NCBI RefSeq assembly: GCF_008831285.2
Contig: NC_045138.2
Location: 20,989,934 to 21,053,933, forward strand
Source of the DNA: Nymphaea colorata
Lineage: Eukaryota; Streptophyta; Magnoliopsida; Nymphaeales; Nymphaeaceae
Length of the DNA: 64,000 nucleotides
Direction: 5' to 3'
A model generated the notes under the pieces. The model worked only from the letters and a program-made list of their open reading frames with translations, searched no databases and had not been told where the DNA came from. Positions 22,201 to 30,800 of the stretch are shown in pieces (position 1 is the first letter of the stretch; every line of letters begins with the position of its first letter). The translations under genes were made by a program, and so were the position numbers.

Positions 22201-24710
22201 ATACATTGCGAATAATCCAGTAATCCAGTTTTCCATGAGAGAACTAAACATATTGAAGTGGACTATCATTACATTCGGGATCTCGTTCAAGGAGGAACCA
22301 TAACCACCATTCATGTATCATCAGAAGATCAAGCTACAGATGTCTTCACTAAAGCTCTTCCTATTGGTGACTATTCTAGATGTTGTGACAAGTTGAGCAT
22401 GATTAATATGTATGCTGCAGCTTGAGGGGGAGTGTTGAATTAGAAGAGTTTATGTTTCTAGGTGGTTCTTTTGTAATATTTAATAGTTAGGAGGTCTTTT
22501 TAAACATTTATCTATTTTCTGTTGATGTACTTTGTAAATCTCTCTTCAACCCTAATCTCTTTATTATGGAGATTAGGGTTAGTGAATGAGGTTACGTTTT
22601 CTCTCTCTAAGGCTGCTGGCTGTAACAAGAACTAAACACATAGAGGTGGATTGTCATTATGTTCGGGATCTTATAAAAGAAGGTGTGGTGTCTACGGTTC
22701 ATGTAGCTTCTGAAGATCAGGCAGCAGATATGTTTACGAAGGCTCTTCCAATTGGTGATTTCTCTAGATGTTGTGACAAGCTGAGCATGGTTGATATCTA
22801 TGTTCCAGCTTGAGGGGGAGTGTTGAACCAGAAAGTTTATTTTAAGTGTAGTAGTTTTTTATTATTTAAAAGTTGGAGTCTTGTTTTGTCTTTTTACAAC
22901 TTTATGAGGCTCCCTTATGTAACAGCTCTAAACGTGTCCTAACCTCTCTTTAAGTAGAGACTAGGGCACAATAATAAGAATATCTCTTTCATGTCTCTCT
23001 CTCTCTCTCTCTTCCACGTGCAGCATGGCTGATATCTTCATGAGTGTGACTCTTGAAGTGTTTCTATCATTAAGTTCAGGCCTGATTTACACTGGTTTGG
23101 TAATGCTTAAACACATGAGTGCTCCAGCCAATTGTCTATGTAGTGTTAAATTCTTCAAAGGGTACTACGTCGTCAATCTCCATTTTCGAACCCATTTACT
23201 TCTGGTGTCTCAACTTTTCCTTTTCATTAGTCTGACTGGATCTAACAATAATATCTGAGGCAAACTTAATTTAAAACAAAAATAACATGTATAAGAAAAA
23301 CTTCAATGCCTAAAAAAGTGACAAGTATCCCAAGTCTATCTCCCAAATCTATCATTCCAAATTAATTTTCCAATGGACATCTGATTTCTTTAATTTTTTT
23401 TGTCACTTCCTTTATTATTCCTCTGGACCCCAAGAAACATTAATTCCATGGACAACATGAGCCAGTTGATGGTTATAATTATCGTCCACTAGTTGGTAAG
23501 CTCCTCTATGTCACTGTCACTGGATTTGATATAGCTTTGGCAATTAGAAAGTTTGTCAATTTATGAATAAACTGACTAAGGTACACTAGGATGCAGCCAC
23601 AATGATGCTCAGGTACTTAAAGTCTTCCCTTAGTAAACGATTGCTATTTAAGCGAGGATCAACACTTGATATTGTAGCAAACGAAGTAGATTGTCATTAC
23701 ATCCATGACATGGTTCAGGGGGAAATCATCTCCACTATACATCTTGCCTCAAAAGATCCTTACTAAAGTTTTGCCTATTGCGGAGTTTTTTAGATGTTGT
23801 GACAAGCTGAGCATGATTAACATCTATGCTCCAGCTTGAGGGGGAGTGGTGAATAATATTTATGTTAGGTGGTGTTTTGAATGTTTAATAGTTTTAGGAA
23901 CAACTCTTTATTAATAATTGTTTTAGTCTTGGACTTATTTTGTAATTTGTTGGTTTCACCCTCATTCTCCTTTAACATGAGATTAGGGCAAATTAATGAG
24001 TAACGAATTTGTTTCTCTCTCTCTCTCTCTCTCTCTCCCTCTTCTCTTCTCCCTTGTGGACTCACGAAACAATTAGTTCAAGCTTTGATACCATGTGAAA
24101 TTAGTTCTCGAGTACATAACATCAAGATCAAATAAAGAACTTGACAAATAATACCAAAAAACGATTATTTACAAGTGTGCTGGGATATAAAACACCGAAA
24201 CAGTCTTTGTTAGAGGCCAAATGCTTAGAGAAGCATGATAAACAGCAGGGATCCCCTTAAATCTATACAGCTCAAAAATCTAAAAAAGACCAGAAACTGG
24301 GAGAGAAATAAAAAATAAAACATATATATAGAAAAGAAAATAAGCAAAAAAGTTACATATTTAACCTATATACAAAGTACATTTACAACATTATATACAA
24401 TCGCACACACACATCTTTGGACTTTCTTCTGAGCATTCCAACCACACATGCACCCAATCCCCTTTTCTCTCCTCTCTAATACTCTGTTAAGCGTTTGTGT
24501 TTGTATTCACCATGTGTCCTCAATTTCTTTTTTTTTTTTTATTCTCATTGTCTCATGATATGGGAAATTCGTGCAGATTTATATGCACCACTCTCTCCTA
24601 CAATGTCCTGGCATGTACATCTGCCCAATGGAGAGTCTGATAAGCTGAAAGATGAGGATGGATTATCTCCAGAGTTTATCACCATTCTCCGGCATGATTA
24701 CTTTGTCTAG
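7047..24710 (+). CDS. NIPA-family magnesium transporter (9 exons, 356 aa)
   Basis: Multi-pass membrane protein of the DUF803/NIPA family, which carries Mg2+ across endomembranes and the plasma membrane. Exons: 7047-7197, 7294-7350, 7456-7546, 7678-7838, 7972-8099, 8252-8389, 11202-11294, 11420-11537, 24577-24710. All phases join, giving 1,071 nt. Family signatures are GSSFILKKKGLKRAGA in exon 1, EPLWWVGM in exon 2, GEIANF and APAVLVTPLGALSIIV in exon 3, AHFML and GSTVIVLHAP in exon 4, YGQTNIMVY in exon 5, QLNYLN at the end of exon 6 and SPIYYAMFT in exon 7. The last exon supplies the C-terminal tail ending RHDYFV and stop. An in-frame TGA directly upstream of 7047 fixes the start. Introns 3 and 8 have CAG|GCAAGT (GC-AG) donors. 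Intron 8 (11538-24576, 13,039 bp) is filled with copia elements. The tail exon is the least certain part; without it translation would run a short way past 11537 and stop. Confidence 0.88.
8390..11201 (+). other. Intron 6 of the NIPA gene (2.8 kb)
   Basis: Non-coding, AT-rich sequence between a GTGAGT donor and a TTTGGCAG acceptor. Apart from a small 25-bp duplication near 9900 I see no gene or recognisable transposon in it. Confidence 0.7.
9900..9949. repeat. 25-bp tandem duplication in NIPA intron 6
   Basis: AGGTTCTTCA(A/G)TTCAGA(C/T)GAATA occurs twice in direct succession (9900-9924 and 9925-9949). Confidence 0.8.
11888..12193 (-). repeat. 3' LTR of the old minus-strand copia element
   Basis: On the minus strand it starts TGTTAGAAATATT. 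The adjoining 12194-12540 segment encodes the end of copia pol on the same strand, which fixes its identity as a 3' LTR. The outer edge (near 11888) was set by alignment with the right-hand copy. Confidence 0.55.
12194..12540 (-). pseudogene. Copia RNase H C-terminal remnant
   Basis: Reading the minus strand gives the copia end-of-pol signature: SKHIEMDCHHAREE in one frame, then IFTKALTSP after a frame change. These match the 'KHIE-DCH ... DIFTKAL' tail that follows RNase H in Ty1/copia polyproteins. Frame shifts show it is dead. Confidence 0.7.
12541..13249. other. Unassigned repeat-like sequence between copia remnants
   Basis: No gene seen. From about 12837 the sequence starts TGTTAGAATTTAAGG and later shows a TATA-like TATAAATAAGG at about 13120. 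This could be part of a solo or truncated LTR into which the plus-strand element at 13250 inserted. No second copy is present to prove it. Confidence 0.35.
13250..13451 (+). repeat. 5' LTR of outer copia element
   Basis: TG...CA repeat with a CT-microsatellite before its end CACGTGCAACA. It is followed without a gap by the primer-binding site. It matches 22821-23025. Confidence 0.9.
13678..13777 (+). repeat. 51-bp tandem duplication in the outer element leader
   Basis: CAAGGTCTGAAGATC(G/A)TTGG and the following bases occur at 13678 and again at 13729, between the LTR and gag. Confidence 0.85.
18298..18491 (+). repeat. 5' LTR of inner copia element
   Basis: Starts TGTTGAATTAGAAGAG, ends GGCTGTTACA, and is followed directly by the primer-binding site at 18492. 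Confidence 0.92.
19183..19236. repeat. (TA)n array, about 27 units, in the inner element leader
   Basis: An uninterrupted AT dinucleotide tract between the 5' LTR and the residual gag start at 19343. Confidence 0.95.
19343..22425 (+). pseudogene. Deleted and rearranged gag-pol of the inner copia element
   Basis: The start (MAIEGKTETQYEHKN) matches the gag N-terminus of the host element, but after about 30 residues it jumps straight to the tail of the zinc knuckle (KLEDRCWDKLGRPS). Nearly all of gag is gone. Protease (WIIDSGASRHFCSR) is kept. Around 20040-20141 the frame is destroyed by a direct copy followed by an inverted copy of nearby sequence (listed separately). Integrase resumes at 20223 (QWHLRLGHPS) and runs to a stop after QQNGVAE at 20701. 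The integrase C-terminus is mostly missing. RT (FTVKYNSDGS, YVDDIIL) and RNase H (YSDADYAGSVEDRKSTT) follow with one stop near 21602. It cannot move on its own. Confidence 0.88.
19888..20141 (+). repeat. Direct plus inverted duplication inside the inner element
   Basis: Segment 19888-19939 (52 bp, in the protease region) is repeated exactly at 20042-20093. It is followed without a gap by 20094-20141 (48 bp), which is the reverse complement, with one mismatch, of 20368-20415 in the integrase region. The first junction shares the microhomology TATGACAA with the normal sequence. This is a template-switch signature. Confidence 0.85.
22433..22627 (+). repeat. 3' LTR of inner copia element
   Basis: Matches 18298-18491 and ends GGCTGTAACA, followed by the target duplication AGAAC. 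Confidence 0.92.
22821..23025 (+). repeat. 3' LTR of outer copia element
   Basis: Matches 13250-13451, starts TGTTGAACC after GAGGGGGAG and ends CACGTGCAGCA. Confidence 0.9.
23440..24070 (+). mobile_element. Third plus-strand copia fragment (RNase H end plus 3' LTR)
   Basis: Around 23440-23520 the plus strand reads HEPVDGYNYRPLVGKLLYVT, the copia segment just before RNase H. Further pieces match the other elements' pol ends up to GAGGGGGAG at about 23838. A diverged LTR follows from 23847 (TGGTGAATAAT, with TTATGTTAGGTGGT like the inner element's LTR) to about 24070 (CACGAAACA), with a CT microsatellite near its end. The 5' part is absent. It abuts the primer-binding site of the old minus-strand element. 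Confidence 0.7.
24094..24390 (-). repeat. 5' LTR of the old minus-strand copia element
   Basis: It begins (plus strand) TGTGAAATTAG right after GCTTTGATACCA, a reverse-complement primer-binding site, and ends ACAACA. It aligns with 11888-12193. Confidence 0.55.
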
Positions 24711-27700
24711 AGGTGCTTGTAAATTTTCTGTGGACAGACTCAAGCTTCGAGAGCGACGAGGGTCCTAGTGATCAAATCAAATACCACCACTGAACCAATG
24801 AAATTGTGAAGGCTTTGATGTCGATTGTGGTTTGGTGTTTGCTTATGGGCTGTCATTCGATGATGTAGCATTGAAAGATCCAGAACATCACTCCGCATGC
24901 TCATCTAAAGTGCATCAGCAGCTCGAGATCAGTGCTTGCTCTATCCAAAGCTTTACTCGTTTTCGTTTCATTTTGGCCCATTCTGCTCCTTTGTAACAGC
25001 AAGGTTGCCTGCTGTTGATGCTTTTGTGAATTTTGGTTTCCATTATATTCATTTTATGTTTCTGACTGCAGATGGCTTCATTTTTGTTGCCTGTACAGGT
25101 TGAAAAATGATGCAGGGACTGTATATTAGCATTCTAATTTTATATGGAAGTGCAGTTTTCTATTTAACTTATGTTTTCCTTCAAATGTTTGCTGCAACAT
25201 AACTAACGGAACAACTAAAAGCAAAATGAGAGAACGCATCAGTGGTAAAAAGGGCTACGTGGCAGTGCACGGGTGTATAAAGCTTTTGTACTGCTCATTC
25301 TTACCTAGTTTTAAACTTTGGGCGTGAAGCGTTACTTGCTTTGCCCTTTTTTATGTGCAAGGATGTGCATGGGATCATATCAAATGTGCCGTGTACGTAT
25401 GTATTTTTCGGGTACCAAGTCTACAATCCCATAATTGATCACCATGTTTCAGTTTTGTGGCACACTGAGATCCTGTGGTGTACCATCAACTTGGTGGTAT
25501 CCATAATCCAAACTTACCAGATAGATAGAGGCTCTTGTAAGCTGGTTATGATGATCTCCGGTCGACCAAAGCGATTAGAATGATATGATGCCGTAGGAAA
25601 GGACTGAGGTCATGGATAAATCTGAACATGTTTTAATGTAAGCTGCTGAATATCGCTAAAGGAATTTCAAGATCTGCTTACACCTTTGAACAAGTGATTT
25701 TCTCGTCCTCTGTGATCATTCCCCAAGTTCTAGAAAGCTGTTTAGAACCTATCCTTCGGTTGGTACGGGAGGAAAAACGTATCTTATCATGCTCATTTTG
25801 CGCTTGAGATCTGCTCAAAATCTTCCGAGTTACCTTCTGCAGAACTTTATTTGCATTCTGCTAATTAGAAGTTTGGTGCACAGTAAATTGGTTTCTAAGA
25901 AAATATGAAGTGATATAAAAGCTACCTTCAGCTATATTATTTTGGCATTTGAGGTTGTTTGTCTTTCCGCAATGTAGTATCACCAAGACACCAAGACTTT
26001 TACTCTAAGAAACGCAACTATGCATGAAAGTCTTCAAGTCGTCTACTTTTTTTCTCTATCGTAAGATTATATGTGCAAGACTATATTAAGATGCAGAACC
26101 ACCGTAAAAGAGAGGCTTAAAATCTGTGGGATATAAACTCTCAGGGACACGGTGCTCTGTGATGCACATGATGAGGAGCATATTGGAGCCCTTACCGTCT
26201 TGCAGGGCAGGTGTGCACCCACCAACAAAACCCACAAAAAGGATTTATTGCTTATTTTCCTGTTGTTAGTATCTAAATCTACTTGCATGAGACCCTTGAA
26301 AATGGTTATGAGAACCTCCTAACATGCGCAGATGGGCAGCATCAATCCCACAATTTCAGGTTGCCGAGTATGGTCGAGTAAAAACCTTATCTGCAAGACT
26401 ATAGGAGAACACCTTCTGAATCGCAATATACTAAGTTGATTATTGACCATGTAAATAAGATTTCTTCTGTTCATTTGATTAAAACACAACGGTTTTAAGG
26501 GATACAAAAATGCTTGAATCCCACGAGATTGACAACATCTTCATGACCATTGTTCTTTGAAATGTAGTAATGGGATTCCGAGCATCCGATGTAATCCTGC
26601 CAGGGGGTAGGCCTCCAGTTATTCAAGGTCCATTTTCATGTGCGTCTCACTACCAAATGGCCAAGTATGGTGGGCATTTACATTCGCAAGGTATACGTGC
26701 GGTTTTGAAAATAGGTTTTGAAGCTGATATCAACTAACAGCATGCAGCGGTCCTAACAGATGGTCCTACCAGTAAGAATGCAAGTAGCTATTTCCTCAAA
26801 GAATGCAAGAAGGGATTTAAACACACAACTTATAACAGATGCAAATCCAGCTATAGTATTTCCATAACCAGGTATGGAATTCCTGTACTGAACACTTCTT
26901 GAGATACCCGTATGACGAAGACTATAATGTACTTTCAGACGTGGATGAGAACGGGGACCTGTCAAGAACCATTCCTGATAATACAGGATAGAGAAATAAT
27001 CATAAATGGCTGCTGCCTATACCATACCAGAGGTAAGGATGGTACAGGAAGGAAGAAAGGTTGTCCAGGAGGAACTTTTGGTTCAAATGCCTTAGAAAAA
27101 TGGAACATACTCTTCCTGGAAAAAAGAGGTATTGGAAGTATTCATGAGGACATAATTGCCACCCACGGCTGAAATGGTTAACCTCTAACAATGTTGGATG
27201 GTAGAAAGGCTCAATGGAGCTGTAAGGGGGAGAAACAAAATATAAGACCAGAAAGGCAATGGAACTTTTCTCATAGCATAGCTTCCTAATCTGAACACAG
27301 TTCAGGAAGAGTGCAGCTTGTTTCAGAACTCCCAGTCAAGAATTAACCTGTCTTGGCTGACGAAATCAATTTTCCAATCTTATTGTATCGTTTGTATTTA
27401 CGCTGCCGCTGTGGTCCATCCTTTTTTTTTTCTCTTGTTTTCGGCTCCTTCAATGTGGTTTTGTAGACGTTCACCCTTTCATAACAGTTGAGGGTTAATC
27501 TCTCAGCAGTCTTTGCATTTCGCTGCCTCCTACCTGCAGCAGTCTTGCATAGAAAAAGAAAAACAACGAAACGTGAAATATACATTATTTCCATTTAACT
27601 TAAGCACATACACAAGCTGATGCAGCAACACTTGGTAAAAACAGAAGGTTTCCCAAACAGCAAGCTCTTTTACTATCATCATAACTGCTTCACTACCAAA

Positions 27701-27821
27701 GCAAACATCAGGCTGCCAATAGTTTCAAGAGAGCGAACAGTTCTATCCCCAAACAAGATGTTGATTTATGTGATTTGTGCATGGGGACAGTCCAAATGGA
27801 TAACATATAAAATTCAGAGAC
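24711..27821. other. Intergenic region between convergent NIPA and EDRF1-like genes
   Basis: It holds the presumed 3' UTRs of both convergent genes. No open frame here has a recognisable motif. A lysine-rich minus-strand frame at 27343-27594 has no start context or homology that I can support. Confidence 0.6.
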
Positions 27822-30800
27822 TCAGGATGCCCATAACTCGTACATTCCATTCAATTGTGCTACACCAACAGGTTTAAGGGACATACGATATATCTCCTTG
27901 AGCTTCCTAACATCACAACCCCTGTTAGGAACACCTTGATGGATATCAGTCGATTTATTGGTATTTCCAGCCAGTGCACTTGATAACATCTTCTTCAGCA
28001 ATGACTGTAACTGGTCAAAAAATGTCTTACAAATCACAGTCAGGTCACTTTCTACCACATCATCACTCGGTTCTCCCACAACCACATGTCGCCCTTCAAG
28101 CAGATGCATTAATGCCGTCTCCAACATCTGCAATAAATGCCATTAGAATCTCATTCCGTTGCTCAATATGAAGGTGAACAGTCACTAAAATTGTCATAAA
28201 GATGAGAATCAAACAATTAACTGAAACTTGAGGCATAATGATCAGATCCTGACATAAAATTATGGTGGTTCTGTCAAAAATGATCGGTCCTGGATAAGTA
28301 TAAACCCTATTCTAGTAGCAGAGCATGAAACTTCATTATGGATATGACGACAAATTGCTAATTGAATATGTCATGGGCTGATAGATTCAAGCTGCAGCAC
28401 CTACAGAAACAACAAGCAAGGTTTGACCACACAAGTTGGATAAGCAATTTGCAAAGGAGTCCTCTCAGGCAACCAACCACAAGAGAACGAAAACACAAAA
28501 GAGAAAGGGAAGGCAACAGATCGTTTCAAGGACAAGATTTCGTTAAGCAAGAGGATAAAGTCGCATAAGGAAATATCTCTCAAATTGATAGAATTAACCT
28601 GTGGCATGCCTCACAAGGATGAAAACGCCAGCTTTCAACCATCTAATTAATCACAAGGAAGCATGAAAGCAGAAGAGCTTGGCAGGCAACAGATTACATG
28701 AAGACAGGAACTGATTAAGCAAGAGGAAAGAGTGGCATTAGGTGCACAAATCTCCCTTGATTCTAGAGCATGCAAGATCAAGATGAAGTGCCTTGCTTCT
28801 TTTCCCACTCCAGACAGTAAAGGACCATCAGCGAGCTATTCAGAAATACTTACAAGGCCATAGGCCCGTGTGAGTTAGCCAAGACCATGGTAGGCTATAT
28901 TAGAAGGGTTGAAATGCAAGCAAAAAAGTAAGGGTGTCACAGAATATATTCTACCTACAAGAAACAAGGCCCGCTTCAAAATGTCCCTCTCCTATCTCAA
29001 GTATATAGGTTTTGGCCAGGTCGATGATTTTATTCTACCTGGATAAATGCTGCCAATCCTGCAGAAGTGAATATGCATAACAAATGCGATGGAAGCAAAC
29101 CAAAGGGTTATATTCAATCAAATATTTGCAATTTGAAGAAGATTACAAAAAACTGAGGCATCATTTGCCTTCAAGGACTAAAATTTGAACTAACATAGAA
29201 AGGCAACCTATTTACTTTGGAGACTAGTTTGATGGGGTGAGCTCGTTATGACCAGAAATATTTTTTCTTCTCCCCTTTCCTGAAAAAGGTATAAACTAAG
29301 AACGACCAATGGAGCTTAAAGGCTTGGTTTCTTTGAGAAGGTGACTAATAGATTGATTTCTTGGTAGTCAGTAGGAAATTTGAGTGCATAATCACATCCA
29401 TCTTGTTATATCACAGACACAGCTGCAAACACAAGGACACAACCATGATGAGAGGACTTGTACAGAAGGAAAAAAAAGGAGTATTTACACTCAATACGGG
29501 TATTTCTGTGACAGCCTTCTTGCATCTCTGCAGCCTCAAATTCAAAATATGCCAATCCACCATGCTAAAGAAAAAATAGTGAGATGTCTTGGCATCTTTT
29601 CAAACCCTAAAAGAATAAAAAACAAGCAAACACATGGAAGCTAACCGCCCAAAAAAACACATGAACATCTGCAAATAAAAATATTCACTTTCCTTAAGAC
29701 TTGCAAGGTTTAGCATAAGAGAACAAAGAAAAATAAAAAAAGATCAAGAGAAAAAAACAATCAAAAATCAAAATTATAACTTTTTAAGTAGACAGCTTCT
29801 GATTGGCAGATATGCAGAAGATAACAAGTTATTGCATAACTACGTATGTCTCATGAGTTGCTTTAGGAAACATACCATGCTTGGATGAATAGAATTTGAT
29901 AACCTTGAAGCTAGATTGGAACGCTCCAAGAGAATTTTCATGTACATAATAGGATGTGATTTTGGACCATAAAATTCAATTGCCTTTTGCCAGCTCCTCT
30001 CCGCCAGAGAGGCATATCTTTTGAGCTTCTGCAGATGGTTAGACTTAGATCTGATTTTTATGGCACTTGTGATTCCATCTAAAATCTTTAAACAGCAATC
30101 TCTATGGTAAGAACCAAGTTGAAAATATGCAAAAGCAGCTTCTTGTGCACGCAATTCACCCAGTGACTCATATGTAGATATAGCTTCTCGAGTAGCATCA
30201 CTAGCTGAAATTTCACGTTTTCTTGGTTCCTTACCATACGTTTTCCGTTCACTGATACTGCTGCAACCAACCAGCAGATCAGTAATACTGGCATTACCAT
30301 AAACCTCTGCAGTTGTATCCTCTCTTGCCAAAAGCATCCCAAGCCTCAAATAAGTATGAGCATACTGTGTACAGACTTCATTTGAGAGGCTCAACAATTC
30401 CGATGTCAATGCTTCTTTGCAATATGTTAATTCTGTCCTGGCTGCACAATAATATTTCAGTGCCTCTCTGTACTCGGATTTCGCATTCTCTACAACTTGC
30501 TTATAGGTGTTCCCCAGCACACCATATTTCCTGAGATCATCCAGCTTAGACACCATAGCCTCAGCTAATGCTCTTCTTCCATGACCTAAGTTACAGTTGA
30601 TCAATATTATGTTAGTCAAGTCAGAAACTTCTCTAAAGGCTGTTATTGCATCTGAAAAAGCAAGTTCAGCATTTCCCAGGTCCCCATGATCAAGTAGATA
30701 TCGACCCAATTCATTGCATACCCAACCCTTCTTTTTAGATGCAGACTGTATTTCTTGAGAAGCAGCCGAAATGCCGCTTATTGCCTCCCTTGATGCATCA

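Larger units (their letters stand above)
18298..22627 (+). mobile_element. Ty1/copia retrotransposon (inner, nested in the outer pol)
   Basis: The LTRs are 18298-18491 (194 bp) and 22433-22627 (195 bp), TGTTGAATTAG...ACA. It is flanked by a perfect 5-bp target duplication AGAAC (18293-18297 and 22628-22632) that lies in the outer element's RNase H coding sequence. The primer-binding site TGGTATCAGAGCC starts at 18492, and a GAGGGGGAG polypurine tract precedes the 3' LTR. By eye the LTRs differ at about seven positions and one indel (about 3.6%), less than the outer pair, as nesting requires. At 4.3 kb it has lost most of gag and part of integrase. Its pol closely resembles that of its host element. 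Confidence 0.93.
14294..22813 (+). pseudogene. Decayed gag-pol of the outer copia element
   Basis: Gag starts at 14294 (MVESNKPEGG) and has in-frame stops near 14494 and 14594. The zinc knuckle CTYCGKIGHLEDRCWDKHGR is encoded near 15047. The protease active site is WIIDSGASRHFC (about 15370). Integrase has the HLRLGH...CEACQLGKH zinc finger and DVWGPS, DDYSR and HTSQQNGVAERKH core motifs, with stops after the last. RT begins with WVFTVKYHSDGSVERYKARL and has the catalytic YVDDIIL (about 17525). RNase H carries YSDADYAGSVDDRKSTTGFC and SRSSAESEYRAMAQ. The frame is cut at 18297 by the inner element and resumes with KHIEVDCHYVRDLIKEGVVS, ending at 22813. Several stops and frame changes make it non-autonomous now. 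Confidence 0.88.
13250..23025 (+). mobile_element. Ty1/copia retrotransposon (outer, host of a second element)
   Basis: The LTRs are 13250-13451 (202 bp) and 22821-23025 (205 bp), each starting TGTTGAA and ending CA. A primer-binding site TGGTATCAGAGCC (tRNA-iMet type) starts at 13452. The polypurine tract GAGGGGGAG lies directly before the 3' LTR. The flanks read TGGTT (13245-13249) and TGGCT (23026-23030), a plausible 5-bp target duplication with one change. The pol order protease, integrase, RT, RNase H defines copia. By eye the LTRs differ at roughly 13 positions plus small indels (about 6-7%), so it is not recent. Its RNase H region is interrupted at 18298 by another copia element and resumes at 22633. 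Confidence 0.88.
11888..24390 (-). mobile_element. Old minus-strand Ty1/copia element, split by later insertions
   Basis: Two diverged copies of one terminal repeat in the same orientation lie at 11888-12193 and 24094-24390. They align over ATAAAGAACTTGA and further blocks, including GAGGCCA and a shared AT-rich end. Immediately left of the right-hand copy is GCTTTGATACCA (24082-24093), the complement of a tRNA-iMet-type primer-binding site, so that copy is the 5' LTR of a minus-strand element. Immediately right of the left copy lies minus-strand pol 3' sequence, as expected beside a 3' LTR. No target duplication can be seen. Most of the body has been lost, and younger elements occupy the middle. 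The pairing of the two LTRs is inferred from position and resemblance. Confidence 0.55.

Noticed and set aside
27343..27594. Small lysine-rich protein gene on the minus strand
   Set aside because: It lies in the presumed 3' flank of the EDRF1-like gene, with no homology or start context to support it.
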